In this document: positions 32,771 through 41,565 of the stretch, piece after piece | How positions within the stretch are numbered: position 1 is the stretch's first letter | How the letters are laid out: each line of letters begins with the position of its first letter | Source: Micromonospora sp. DSM 45708 | GTDB taxonomy: Bacteria; Actinomycetota; Actinomycetes; Mycobacteriales; Micromonosporaceae | Reading direction: 5' to 3' | Assembly: GCF_039566955.1 (NCBI RefSeq) | Contig: NZ_CP154796.1 | Coordinates: 6,572,001-6,636,000 of the forward strand | Length of the DNA stretch: 64,000 nt | Made by a program: the position numbers and the translations under genes | The notes under the pieces: model-generated | What the model saw: only the letters and a program-made list of their open reading frames with translations | Told to the model about the DNA's origin: nothing | Database searches by the model: none

Positions 32771-35299
32771 TCAGGGGTGGCGGACGTCGGTGGCGGAGGC
32801 CGGGCGGGTACGGGTGCCCGCAGTGCGGCGGCCGGGCAGCCGGATGACGGCGCCGGTGTCGTGCAGCGGTGCGGCGAGTGCGCCGGGCCGGCCGCCGGCG
32901 CCGCGTTGGAGGGCGGCGAGCAGCGCGCCGGCCGGCAGCGGCCGGGCGAACAGATGGCCCTGGCCGGCCGTGCAGCCCAGCTCCCAGAGCGTGCGGCGTT
33001 GGGGTTCGCTCTCCACGCCCTCGGCGACCACGGTGAGGTCGAGGCTGCGGCCCAGGTCGAGGGTGGAGCGGATCACGGCGGCGGCCTCGGGTGCGGTTTC
33101 CATCGCGGTGACGAAGCTGCGGTCGATCTTGAGTTCGTGGACCGGGATGCGGGAGAGCAGGGAGAGCGACGAGTAGCCGGTGCCGAAGTCGTCGAGGGCC
33201 AGCCGGACGCCGGAGTCGCGGAGCCGGCTGAGCACCCGGTCGACCACGTCGAGCTGGCTGAGGGTGAGCGTCTCGGTGAGTTCCAGGACGAGCCGGTCGG
33301 GTGGGAGGTCGTGGGCGCGCAGCCGGGCCAGCACGGCGCCGGGGAAGCGGGCGTCGAGGAGGCTGCGGGGCGACACGTTCACCGAGACGGGCAGGTCGAA
33401 GCCGGCGTCGTGCCAGGAGCCGGCCGCGATCAGGGCCTGGTCGAGGATGGCCTCGGCGAACGCGGGCAGCAGCCCGGAGCGTTCCACCGCCTCCAGGAAG
33501 CGCAGCGGGTCGATCAGGCCGTGGGTGGGGTGGTGCCAGCGGGCCAGCGCCTCCGCGCCGGTGACCTGGCCGCTGCCCAGGTCGACGATGGGTTGGAAGT
33601 TGACGGTGAACTCGTGATCGGCGACGGCCCGGGGCAGCTCCCCGCCGAGCGTGAGCCGGTTGAGGTCGGCGGTGTCGCGGGCCGCCGCGTACGTGGCGAT
33701 CCGCTGGCCGGCGCGCTTGGCCTGGTACATCGCCACGTCGGCGCGGCGCAGCAGCTCGGGCATCCCGCCGGTGGCGGGGGCGACGGCGATGCCGCCGCTG
33801 GCTTCCACGCTGATCCGCATGCCGTCGAGGTCGAGCGGGTCGTGCAGCGCGGCGAGCAGGGTTTCGGCGCGGTGCGCGGCGACCGCCGGGGCGGGCAGGC
33901 CGCGCAGCAGGACGGCGAACTCGTCGCCGCCGAGCCGGGCGACCAGGTCGTCGGCGCGTGCCGCGCCGCGTAGCCGCTCGGCGACCTGGATCAGCACCCG
34001 GTCGCCGGCGCCGTGCCCGAGCGTGTCGTTGACCTCCTTGAAGTGGTTGAGGTCGATCAGCACCAGGGCGGTGATGCCGTCGGCGTGCCGGGTGGTGAGC
34101 TGGGCGGTTCCCTCGTCCAGCAGGTGCCGGCGGTTGGACAGGCCGGTGAGCGCGTCGTGGGTGGCGGCGTAGGCGTGGTCGGCGGCGACGCGGGCCAGTT
34201 CGGCGTACGCCTGGGCGTTGCGGACCGCGGTGCACAGGGCGGAGGCGAAGGTACGCAGGGTGTACTGCTCCCGCTCGGAGAGCTCGACCGGCCCGGCGAA
34301 GCGGAGCCGCAGCTCGCCGATGTCCTCGGACCGGTCGTGTCCTTCCAGCGAGACCGGCATGATGCGGCCGTCGGTGCCGCTGGGCCGTGGCGACGTTCCG
34401 TCGTACGCGATGCCGGCCGCGCCGCCGCGGACCGTGCGCCCGCCCTCGCGCAGCTCGATCTCGACCTCGTCGGCGGAGAAGAGTTCGGCGGCCTCGGTGA
34501 CGGCGGTGGTGAGCACCTGGCCGAGGTCGACGACGTTGAGCGCGTCGGTGGTGCGGGCGAGTCGCTGCCAGGCCTGCTGTTCGGTGCGGGTGCGGATCCG
34601 GGTGGAGTAGGCCAGGTGCAGGCTGAGCACCAGCGGCGGTACGGCGAGCAGCAGGCGGGGGTCGATCGACAGGATCGCCAGGGTGCAGACCGCGACCACG
34701 AAGCGGACGACGAAGCCTGCCACCCGGAGGTCGAGGTTGGTGAGGAACTGGCGGCGTACGCGGGTGCCGGAGGCGAGCGCGATGACCGGGATTGCGAGCA
34801 GGTCGTCGATGACGGCGACGGCCAGGTAGGCGACGCCGAGCGGGACCAGCATCTCCAGCGGGTGGGGGGACGGCCACGTCCAGTCCAGGAGCGTGAGCGT
34901 CAGACCCGCGCCGAAGGCCACCAGGGTGTTCTTGCCGATCCCGAAGGCGATCTTGATCGGGGTCAGTTGCAGCGAGGCGAGCGTGATCCCGACGACGGTG
35001 CACAGCACCACCCAGGGCAGGGGGATGACCGCGGCGCCGATGACGATCGCGGTCTCGTTCCAGCTGATGGACTGTGTGGTGGAACGGATCCGGATGCGGG
35101 CCTTGACGAGTGTCCCCACCGCGATCATGAAGGTCAGCATCATCAGGGTGGCGGCGTCGTAGACCGATGTGGGGGGCGCGTCGACGAGGGCGCCGGGGAG
35201 CGAGGTCAGCACCACCACGGCGGCTGCCACGACGACGAGACCGACCAGCAGCCGTAGCCGCCTGTCGGTCTCGATCTCACGTCGCTGGGAAGAAGTCAC
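32771..35299 (-). CDS. Membrane GGDEF-EAL cyclic-di-GMP enzyme
   Basis: 842 residues. About six N-terminal membrane helices (residues 15-235), a GAF-like segment (about 245-390), a GGDEF domain and an EAL domain. The cyclase motif GGDEF near residue 453 is intact, with the inhibitory RxxD (RADD) five residues before it. The EAL side has EALARWHH (about 581), ELTET, DDFGTGYSSL, KIDRSF and AEGVE, all needed for phosphodiesterase activity. It could therefore make and break cyclic di-GMP. The GTG start has GGGAG close by; a seven-codon open frame precedes it. Confidence 0.93.
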   Translation of the reverse strand: MTSSQRREIETDRRLRLLVGLVVVAAAVVVLTSLPGALVDAPPTSVYDAATLMMLTFMIAVGTLVKARIRIRSTTQSISWNETAIVIGAAVIPLPWVVLCTVVGITLASLQLTPIKIAFGIGKNTLVAFGAGLTLTLLDWTWPSPHPLEMLVPLGVAYLAVAVIDDLLAIPVIALASGTRVRRQFLTNLDLRVAGFVVRFVVAVCTLAILSIDPRLLLAVPPLVLSLHLAYSTRIRTRTEQQAWQRLARTTDALNVVDLGQVLTTAVTEAAELFSADEVEIELREGGRTVRGGAAGIAYDGTSPRPSGTDGRIMPVSLEGHDRSEDIGELRLRFAGPVELSEREQYTLRTFASALCTAVRNAQAYAELARVAADHAYAATHDALTGLSNRRHLLDEGTAQLTTRHADGITALVLIDLNHFKEVNDTLGHGAGDRVLIQVAERLRGAARADDLVARLGGDEFAVLLRGLPAPAVAAHRAETLLAALHDPLDLDGMRISVEASGGIAVAPATGGMPELLRRADVAMYQAKRAGQRIATYAAARDTADLNRLTLGGELPRAVADHEFTVNFQPIVDLGSGQVTGAEALARWHHPTHGLIDPLRFLEAVERSGLLPAFAEAILDQALIAAGSWHDAGFDLPVSVNVSPRSLLDARFPGAVLARLRAHDLPPDRLVLELTETLTLSQLDVVDRVLSRLRDSGVRLALDDFGTGYSSLSLLSRIPVHELKIDRSFVTAMETAPEAAAVIRSTLDLGRSLDLTVVAEGVESEPQRRTLWELGCTAGQGHLFARPLPAGALLAALQRGAGGRPGALAAPLHDTGAVIRLPGRRTAGTRTRPASATDVRHP

Positions 35300-35935
35300 G
35301 CCGCTCCCAGTTGCTGCGCCGGCTGTGGCAAGAGCCTACCGCGGACGCTCCGTGGTGCCGGTCCTGCTTTCAGTTCCAGTCGGTCCCGCGCATGTCCCTG
35401 CCTCCTTCGATCGTCGGCGCCCGTATCTTTCGGCGCATCTTTCTGACGAAAAAGAGGTTAGGTCAGGAACGTGGCGTTTAGAAGGCAAATATGTAACTAT
35501 ATGCAATATGAGCGAATAGCTTGGCTTTTCGCAACTTTGCGTTTGCAAAAGAGTGCGGAGCGCGTCTATACCTCTCCTTTCCGTGCGCGATCCATTGCGG
35601 ACTGCAACGTCGCTACCTGCTCGGTCCGGAGCGCTCCATCAGTCTCACCGCATCCCGGCGGCGTCTCATCCACAGTTCAGTCGGGTTCGGCTTCGAATCA
35701 GGGGAAGATACCCTCCGGGGCAACTCGATGTCGCGTCGGACGTGCGGCCGGTGACGGGCCGGCGGGCGGTGTCGACGGCAGATGAAATCGGAGTGGCTTT
35801 CCGGCGATGAATGGTGATCCCGCCGGCGTTAATTGCGACCAGGTTGTCCGAATGGGTCGCGGGCACGGCTGACATCCGGATTTGCGGCCCGGGCGGCGAC
35901 GCCGTGCCGTCGTACCCGGCGGATAGGGTCGGGCG
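35300..35935. other. 636-base gap with an AT-rich core
   Basis: No convincing gene. The part 35400-35800 is far less GC-rich than its surroundings, with ATATGTAACTATATGCAATA near 35490 and CTTTTCGCAA...TTTGCAAAAG near 35525-35551. A one-mismatch DnaA box (TCATCCACA) lies at 35666-35674. Open frames here have atypical composition and no ribosome site. It could be a remnant of acquired DNA or a long regulatory region for the divergent GGDEF-EAL and moaC genes. Confidence 0.5.
35370..35393 (-). CDS. Possible seven-residue leader peptide upstream of the GGDEF-EAL gene
   Basis: ATG CGC GGG ACC GAC TGG AAC TGA reads MRGTDWN. It is preceded at seven bases by AAGGAGG, the strongest ribosome site in this area, and ends 71 bases before the GGDEF-EAL start in another frame. 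It may be a regulatory leader; chance occurrence is not excluded. Confidence 0.35.
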   Translation of the reverse strand: MRGTDWN

Positions 35936-36427
35936 GTGACCGATCCCGCGCAGCTCACCCACGTCGACCCGGCCGGCGCGGCCCGGATGGTCGACGTCTC
36001 CGCCAAACCGGTGTCCGGCCGGCTCGCGGTCGCCGCCGGCCGGCTCCGCACCACCGCCGAGGTGGTGGAGCTGCTGCGCCGCGACGGCCTGCCCAAGGGC
36101 GACGCGCTCGCGGTCGGGCGGCTCGCCGGGATCATGGGGGCCAAGCGGACCCCTGACCTGATCCCGCTCTGCCACCCGATCGCCCTGCACGGCGTCACCG
36201 TCGACCTGCGCCTCACCGCTGACACCGTGGAGATCACGGCCACCGCGCGGACGGCCGACCGCACCGGGGTGGAGATGGAGGCGCTCACCGCGGTGGCGGT
36301 CGCCGGGCTCGCCCTGGTCGACATGGTGAAGGCGGTCGACCCGGCCGCGTCGGTGGACGCCGTCCGGGTGCTCCGCAAGGAGGGCGGCAAGACCGGCGAG
36401 TGGCTCCGGCCGGAGGACCGGCCGTGA
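35936..36427 (+). CDS. moaC: Cyclic pyranopterin monophosphate synthase MoaC
   Basis: 163 residues. MoaC turns the MoaA product into cyclic pyranopterin monophosphate, the first step of molybdenum-cofactor synthesis. Motifs THVDPAGAARMVDVSAK, IMGAKRTPDLIPLCHPI and GVEMEALTAVAVAGLALVDM are all present. TAGGGT lies six bases before the GTG, suggesting leaderless transcription. It starts the moaC-mogA-moeA-moaE cluster; its stop overlaps the next GTG. Confidence 0.97.
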   Translation: MTDPAQLTHVDPAGAARMVDVSAKPVSGRLAVAAGRLRTTAEVVELLRRDGLPKGDALAVGRLAGIMGAKRTPDLIPLCHPIALHGVTVDLRLTADTVEITATARTADRTGVEMEALTAVAVAGLALVDMVKAVDPAASVDAVRVLRKEGGKTGEWLRPEDRP

Positions 36428-36894
36428 TCCGGGCCCGGGTGATCGTGGCCTCGAACCGGGCCGCCGCCGGGGTCTACGAGGACACCAGCGGTCCGCTGCT
36501 CGTGGCCGGCCTGCGGGAGCTGGGCTGCACGGTCGACGCCCCGGTGGTGGTGCCCGACGGCGAGCCGGTCGGCGACGCGCTGCGTGCCGCCCGTGACGAG
36601 GGCGTCGACGTGGTGCTGACCAGCGGCGGCACCGGCATCACCCCGACCGACCGCACGCCCGAGGTGACCGGCGCGCTGCTCGACTACGAGATCCCCGGCA
36701 TTGCCGAGGCGATCCGCGCGCACAGCCGCGAGGCGGTGCCCACGGCCGCGCTGTCCCGGGGCCGGGCCGGTGTCGCCGGCCGGACGCTCGTGGTTAACCT
36801 GCCCGGCTCGCGCGGCGGCGCGCGGGACGGCCTGGCCGTGCTCGGGCCGATCCTGCGGCACGCGGTCGACCAGCTGCGCGGCGGTGACCACTGA
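36424..36894 (+). CDS. mogA: MogA/MoaB-type molybdopterin adenylyltransferase
   Basis: 156 residues. It adenylates molybdopterin before molybdate insertion by MoeA. TSGGTGITPTDRTPEV and LPGSRGGARDGL are the binding-loop signatures. The GTG at 36424 lies in a GTGA overlap with the moaC stop, so translation is coupled. The name MoaB would be equally defensible. Confidence 0.92.
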   Translation: MIRARVIVASNRAAAGVYEDTSGPLLVAGLRELGCTVDAPVVVPDGEPVGDALRAARDEGVDVVLTSGGTGITPTDRTPEVTGALLDYEIPGIAEAIRAHSREAVPTAALSRGRAGVAGRTLVVNLPGSRGGARDGLAVLGPILRHAVDQLRGGDH

Positions 36895-36931
36895 GCCCGC
36901 GGGCCGGGCGCGCCGACGCTAGGCTCGCCGG

Positions 36932-38188
36932 ATGAGCACGGAAACCGGAGCCGCCACGGTCGAGGTGGGCACGCCCCCGCCGGCCGGGTGGGAGGAGGCT
37001 CGCTCCCGGGTGTACGCGGTCGGGCTCTCCGCCGCGCTCCCCGCGGTCGCCCGCCCGCTGGCCGACGCCGACGGGCACACCCTGGCCGAGCCGCTGACCA
37101 CCCGCACCGACCTGCCGGCGTTCCCCACCTCCAGCGTCGACGGCTGGGCGGTGCGCGGGTCGGGGCCGTGGCGGGTGGTGGGCCGGCTCCTCGCCGGGCA
37201 CACCGCGTCCCCGCTGGAGGCGGACGGCACCACCGTGGAGATCGCCACCGGCGCGATGGTGCCGGCGGGCACCACCGCGATCCTGCGGATCGAGGACTCC
37301 ACCCGGACGACGGACGGTCGGGTGACCGGCACGCCCCGGCCGCAGCCGGAGTGGCGCGAGCCGGGCGAGGAGGCGCACCGCGGGGAGGAGCTGCTGCCCG
37401 CCGGCACGCCGGTGGACCCGGCGGTGATCGGCCTGGCCGCCTCCTGCGGGCACGACACGCTGCGGGTCCGCCGCCCACCCAGGGCGGCGCTGCTGGTCTT
37501 CGGCGACGAGCTGCTCACCTCCGGCCCGCCCGGCGCCGGCCGGGTGCGCGACGCGCTCGGTCCCTCGGTGCCCGCCTGGCTACGCCGCTACGGCTGTCAG
37601 GTGCGCGGCGCCGACGTGGTCGGGCCGGTCGCCGACACGCTGCCCGCGCACGTCGCGGCGCTGCGTGGCGCGCTCGCCAACGCCGATCTGGTCTGCACCA
37701 CCGGCGGCACCATGCACGGGCCGGTCGACCATCTGCACCCGACGCTGGAGGCGCTCGGCGCGGACTACGTGGTCAACACCGTGGCGGTGCGCCCCGGCTT
37801 CCCGATGCTGCTCGCCCGGCTGGTCGAGGGCGACGGCCGGGTGCGCTTCGTGGCCGGCCTCCCGGGCAACCCGCAGTCCGCGGTGGTGGCGCTGGTCTCG
37901 CTCGTCGCTCCCCTGCTCGCCGGTCTCACCGGCCGGCCGATGCCGGTGCTGCCGCAGGTCACGCTGGCCGAGCCGGTGCCCGGGCGCGGCGACCACACCC
38001 ACCTGGCGCTGGCGCGCTGGGACCGGGTCGCCGGCACCGCGCACCCGGTGCGGCACGTCGGCTCGGCGATGCTGCGCGGGCTGGCCGGCGCGGACGGCTT
38101 CGCGGTGATCCGGCCCGGCACCAGCGGCGCCGCCGGCGACCGGGTCCCGCTCGTTCCGCTGCCCCTGACCCCCGGAGAGCGCTCGTGA
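36932..38188 (+). CDS. moeA: Molybdopterin molybdenumtransferase MoeA
   Basis: 418 residues. It inserts molybdate into adenylated molybdopterin. The N-terminal region has FPTSSVDGWAVRG, ATGAMVPAGTTAILRIED and REPGEEAHRGEELLPAGT; the MoCF domain has VCTTGGTMHGPVDHLHPTL and GLPGNPQSAVVAL. TAGGCT six bases before the ATG fits a leaderless start, so moeA may have its own promoter as well as read-through from mogA. Confidence 0.95.
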   Translation: MSTETGAATVEVGTPPPAGWEEARSRVYAVGLSAALPAVARPLADADGHTLAEPLTTRTDLPAFPTSSVDGWAVRGSGPWRVVGRLLAGHTASPLEADGTTVEIATGAMVPAGTTAILRIEDSTRTTDGRVTGTPRPQPEWREPGEEAHRGEELLPAGTPVDPAVIGLAASCGHDTLRVRRPPRAALLVFGDELLTSGPPGAGRVRDALGPSVPAWLRRYGCQVRGADVVGPVADTLPAHVAALRGALANADLVCTTGGTMHGPVDHLHPTLEALGADYVVNTVAVRPGFPMLLARLVEGDGRVRFVAGLPGNPQSAVVALVSLVAPLLAGLTGRPMPVLPQVTLAEPVPGRGDHTHLALARWDRVAGTAHPVRHVGSAMLRGLAGADGFAVIRPGTSGAAGDRVPLVPLPLTPGERS

Positions 38189-38616
38189 GCACGGAGACGC
38201 GTGTGGTGTTCGGCGCGGTGACGGACCAGCCACTCGACCTGGCCGCGCACGAGGCGGCGGTCGCCGACCGCCGGGCCGGTGCCGTGGTCTCCTTCCAGGG
38301 CGTGGTCCGCGACCACGACCACGGGCGGACGGTCACCCGGCTGGAGTACGAGGGCCACCCCACCGCCGAGACGGTGCTGCGCGAGGTGGCGGCCGAGATC
38401 GCCGCCGACCCGGCGGTGCACGCGGTGGCGGTCTCCCACCGGGTCGGCCCGCTGGAGATCGGTGACGTGGCGCTGGTCGCCGCCGTCAGCACCGCGCACC
38501 GGGCGGCGGCGTTCGCGGCGTGCGCCCGGCTGGTCGACGAGGTGAAGGCGCGGCTGCCGATCTGGAAACGGCAGGTCTTCGACGACGGCACCGAGGAGTG
38601 GGTGAACTGCCCCTGA
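38185..38616 (+). CDS. moaE: Molybdopterin synthase catalytic subunit MoaE
   Basis: 143 residues. With thiocarboxylated MoaD it adds the dithiolene sulphurs to form molybdopterin. Motifs: GAVVSFQGVVRDHDHGR, LEYEGHPTAE, HRVGPLEIGDVALVAAVS and IWKRQVFDDGTEEWVNCP. The GTG at 38185 overlaps the moeA stop by four bases. Its partner moaD lies in the separate cluster near 50.4 kb. Confidence 0.95.
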   Translation: MSTETRVVFGAVTDQPLDLAAHEAAVADRRAGAVVSFQGVVRDHDHGRTVTRLEYEGHPTAETVLREVAAEIAADPAVHAVAVSHRVGPLEIGDVALVAAVSTAHRAAAFAACARLVDEVKARLPIWKRQVFDDGTEEWVNCP

Positions 38617-38626
38617 GCGGGGCGGG

Positions 38627-40063
38627 TCAGCGTCGGGCGGCGAGCTGGGCCGTACGGCCCAGCCGGTCGTGGTAGAACGCCGGCTCGGCGCCGGGGCGCC
38701 AGGGCAGCGCCGCGACCAGCACGATCAGCGCGATGGCCAGGGAGTTCTCCATCAGCGCGCCGAACAGGCCGTCCTGGTAGTGGGACACCTCGGGGAGCTG
38801 GTGCTCGTACGGCCAGATCGGTGAGATCAGGAATAGGAGATAGAGCCCGAGCGCGCCGGCCGCGTGCCGGAACCCGGTCAGCGTCGGGTACCAGATCGGC
38901 GGGCGCAACGTGGGCACGCCGTTCGTCGAGGCCGGTCCGCTCGTCCGCAGCGGCAGCCCGCGGCTGGCCTCGCGGCGGCGTACCGCGGCGTCGGCCAGCA
39001 CCACGATCGCCGGGATGACCCAGACCAGGTGGTGCGACCAGGAGATCGGGCTGATCACGTTGGCGGTGAGCCCGACCAGCGTGAACGCGGTCAGCTCGTC
39101 GCCGTCGGCGCGGGCGCTGAGCGCCCGGGACAGGCCCAGCGCCAGCACCAGCACCGAGAACGCGAGCCAGAGCAGCCCGGGCGTCTCGATCGAGTCGTAG
39201 AGCCGTGCCAGCAGCCCGGCGAGGGACTGGTTGGCGGTCATGTCGGCGGCGCCGACCCGTTCGGTCTGCCACAGCACGCTGGTGAAGTACGCGCGGGACT
39301 CCTCACCGACGGCACCGAACGTCGCGAGCGTCACCCCGATCGTGGTGGCGACCGCGATCCAGGCGGCCCGCCACTGCCGGGTGAGCATCAGGTAGCCGAT
39401 GAACAGCGCCGGGGTGAGCTTGACGGCGGTGGCGAGCCCGATGCCGACCCCGGCCCAGGCGCCGCTGTAGAGGAAGCGGGCCAGCGGCGACTCGGCGGTC
39501 TCGTGGTGGGTGCCCCGCTTGGCCCGCCACCGCAGGCCCACCAGATCCGCCATGATCAGCGCGAAGAGCAGCAGGTTGACCTGGCCGTAGCCGAGCGTCT
39601 CGCGGGACGGCTCGATCGCCACGGCGAGCGGGGTGGCGATGCCGACGGTGAACCAGAGCGACCAGCCGAGCCGGTCCACGATGGGGCGCAGCAACGCGGC
39701 CAGCACGACCGCGAGCGCGGCGATGCTGGCCAGCGCGTTGACGAACCCGGCGGCGTCCACCGGCAGCCAGGACATCGGCAGCATGACCAGACCGGCGAAG
39801 GGTGGATAGGTGAAACCGAGGGTCGTCGAGGGGGCGACGAAGTCGTACAGCTCGTTGCCGTTGGCCCACCACAGCACCGCGCCGTGGTAGATCTTCATGT
39901 CGAAGAAGTTGTACGGCCGGCCGAAGGCGCCGATCGCGAGCCAGGCCGCGTACGACACGGCGGCCACGATGCCGATGCGCACCACGAGCCGCTGGTCGAC
40001 CCCGAGGACGACGCGGGGGGCCGGTGGGAGGCGGTTGGTCCGTCTACCGACTGTCGTCGGCAT
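38627..40063 (-). CDS. GT87-family polytopic membrane glycosyltransferase
   Basis: 478 residues with about 11 membrane helices. The first outer loop holds FFDMKIYHGAVLWWANGNELYDF and GFTYPPFAGLVMLP, clear GT87 (DUF2029) motifs with the catalytic-type aspartate. The mid helix GVGIGLATAVKLTPALFIGYLML is also family-typical. It likely transfers a sugar, often mannose, from a polyprenyl phosphate at the outer membrane face. ATG at 40063 follows GGGGGTGG. Confidence 0.85.
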   Translation of the reverse strand: MPTTVGRRTNRLPPAPRVVLGVDQRLVVRIGIVAAVSYAAWLAIGAFGRPYNFFDMKIYHGAVLWWANGNELYDFVAPSTTLGFTYPPFAGLVMLPMSWLPVDAAGFVNALASIAALAVVLAALLRPIVDRLGWSLWFTVGIATPLAVAIEPSRETLGYGQVNLLLFALIMADLVGLRWRAKRGTHHETAESPLARFLYSGAWAGVGIGLATAVKLTPALFIGYLMLTRQWRAAWIAVATTIGVTLATFGAVGEESRAYFTSVLWQTERVGAADMTANQSLAGLLARLYDSIETPGLLWLAFSVLVLALGLSRALSARADGDELTAFTLVGLTANVISPISWSHHLVWVIPAIVVLADAAVRRREASRGLPLRTSGPASTNGVPTLRPPIWYPTLTGFRHAAGALGLYLLFLISPIWPYEHQLPEVSHYQDGLFGALMENSLAIALIVLVAALPWRPGAEPAFYHDRLGRTAQLAARR

Positions 40064-40267
40064 GGCGTGGCCACCCCCGTACCAAGGTCGTCGTGCCCGT
40101 CCAGGTCCAGAACGGAGCCTAGAACGGCGCCTCACGTTGCTGCCTCCCGCGTTACACGACCGTGTCCGATCCCACACGTGTTTGCGACATTTCCACCGCG
40201 TTAACGGGTGTCGGACGGTTCAGGTGATTGGTGGCCTTGCGGGGGGTGGGGGCTGTGCGGATGTGGG

Positions 40268-40813
40268 TCAGCCGGGCATCCGGCGGGCGGTCGCCGCGGA
40301 GCGTACGGCGATCCTCGCCTCGCGGCGGGCCGTGCGGACCGCGCGCTTGACCGACCGGCGTGAGTGGTCGATCCGGTGGCCGGCGCGCCAGCGCAGCCCC
40401 GGCTTGCCCTCGGTGTCCGCGGCGGCGAGGAGGAGCCCGCCGAGCAGCCCGAGGTTCTTCAGGAAGTGGATCTGGTTGTTGTTGCGCGCGGCCGGGTCGT
40501 CGTTGTTCCAGAAGGGATGGCCGGCGACGGTGGCCGGCACCAGCGTGCCGGCCAGGACGAGCGCGGCCGGGCGGGTGAACCGGCCGGTGGCCAGCATCAG
40601 ACCGCCGACCAGTTGGGTGGCGGCGTTGGCCCGGATCAGCGTCTCGGTGTCGGTCGGGATGCGCGGGTGCAGGTTCTGGATCAGCGGGGCGACCCGGTCG
40701 GTGACCGGCTTCGCGGCGGGCACCAGCCGTTCCGCGTTGCGCAGGTTGCGGGCGCCGCTGACCACGAAGATGCCGCTCAACATGACTCGGGCGAGGGAGC
40801 GCACGGGCTTCAT
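40268..40813 (-). CDS. DoxX-family membrane protein
   Basis: 181 residues with four membrane helices: ARVMLSGIFVVSGARNL, ANAATQLVGGLMLATGR, AALVLAGTLVPATVAGHPFW and FLKNLGLLGGLLLAA. These follow the DoxX pattern, including the NND..ARNNNQIHFLKNLGL segment. The C-terminal 40 residues are strongly basic. Mycobacterial DoxX acts with superoxide and thiol stress proteins; the role here is not shown by context. Confidence 0.85.
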   Translation of the reverse strand: MKPVRSLARVMLSGIFVVSGARNLRNAERLVPAAKPVTDRVAPLIQNLHPRIPTDTETLIRANAATQLVGGLMLATGRFTRPAALVLAGTLVPATVAGHPFWNNDDPAARNNNQIHFLKNLGLLGGLLLAAADTEGKPGLRWRAGHRIDHSRRSVKRAVRTARREARIAVRSAATARRMPG

Positions 40814-40938
40814 GGTTCAGTCTTACCCCGTCGTGGGCCCGGTCACCCCTGCAACACACGAAAGGTATCGACGTCCGTCCGGTATCGATTTCAGCGACCG
40901 TCGCGGATGGACCCGTTGCGTTCGGTAAGGTCGCGCGA

Positions 40939-41484
40939 GTGACGACGCTGCGACTGCGCCCGGAGGACCCGGCCGACGAAGCGCCGGTGGCCCGGGTGCT
41001 CGCCGCCGCGTTCGCCCGACCCGACGTGGCCACCCCGCCCGAGGTCGGCCTGGTCGAGGAGTTGCGGCACAGCGCCGCGTGGATCCCGGAACTGGCCATG
41101 GTCGCCGAGTACGGCGGCGAGGTGGTGGGCTTCGCGCTGCTCACCCGCGTGCGGGTACGCGTCGACGGCGGCGGCTGGCCGGCGCTGGCGCTCGGGCCGG
41201 TGGCGGTGGCCCCGCACCGGCAGCGGGTCGGGCACGGCACGGCGGTGGTGCAGGCGGCGCTCGACGCCGCCACGGAGCTGGGGGAACGGCTCGTGGTGGT
41301 GCTGGGCGACCCGGCGTACTACCGGCGCTTCGGGTTCGGCCCGGCGGACCGGTTGGGGTTGACCAGCCCGTGGTCCGGGCTGGGGGAGCCGTGGCAGGCG
41401 CTGGTGCTGCCGCCGTCCACCGGCGGGGAGCCGCCACCGCCGGCCGGTGAGGTGGTCTTCCCGTCGCCCTGGTCGCGGGTGTGA
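40939..41484 (+). CDS. GNAT-family N-acetyltransferase
   Basis: 181 residues. The acetyl-CoA loop reads LGPVAVAPHRQRVGHGTAVVQAAL, followed by the YRRFGFGPADRLGL motif of the YhbS/COG3153 group. TAAGGT lies seven bases before the GTG, consistent with leaderless transcription. The substrate is unknown. Confidence 0.9.
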   Translation: MTTLRLRPEDPADEAPVARVLAAAFARPDVATPPEVGLVEELRHSAAWIPELAMVAEYGGEVVGFALLTRVRVRVDGGGWPALALGPVAVAPHRQRVGHGTAVVQAALDAATELGERLVVVLGDPAYYRRFGFGPADRLGLTSPWSGLGEPWQALVLPPSTGGEPPPPAGEVVFPSPWSRV

Positions 41485-41486
41485 CC

Positions 41487-41528
41487 GGCCACGCGAGGAG
41501 TGAGCTTGCGAGCCCCGCAGTCGTGGCC
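41487..41528. repeat. Inverted repeat GGCCACG / CGTGGCC
   Basis: Seven-base arms (41487-41493 and 41522-41528) flank GAGGAGTGAGCTTGCGAG. It lies in the convergent gap between the GNAT and ATPase genes and may be a weak terminator or a dispersed element; evidence is thin. Confidence 0.4.
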
Positions 41529-41565
41529 AAGGTGGGCACCGCTCACCCGCCGGCCCGGCCGCCGC

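Noticed and set aside
32718..35003. A possible very large protein reading from the GT87-like gene back through the GGDEF-EAL gene.
   Set aside because: The upstream part is an out-of-frame shadow of the GGDEF-EAL gene; the real membrane protein starts at about 32717.
35471..35785. A 104-codon open frame in the AT-rich island.
   Set aside because: No ribosome site, atypical composition, and overlapping frames are equally open; nothing supports it as a gene.
35600..35935. A molybdenum-cofactor riboswitch upstream of moaC.
   Set aside because: I could not fold the known helices or find the conserved core, and TAGGGT six bases before the start suggests a leaderless moaC.
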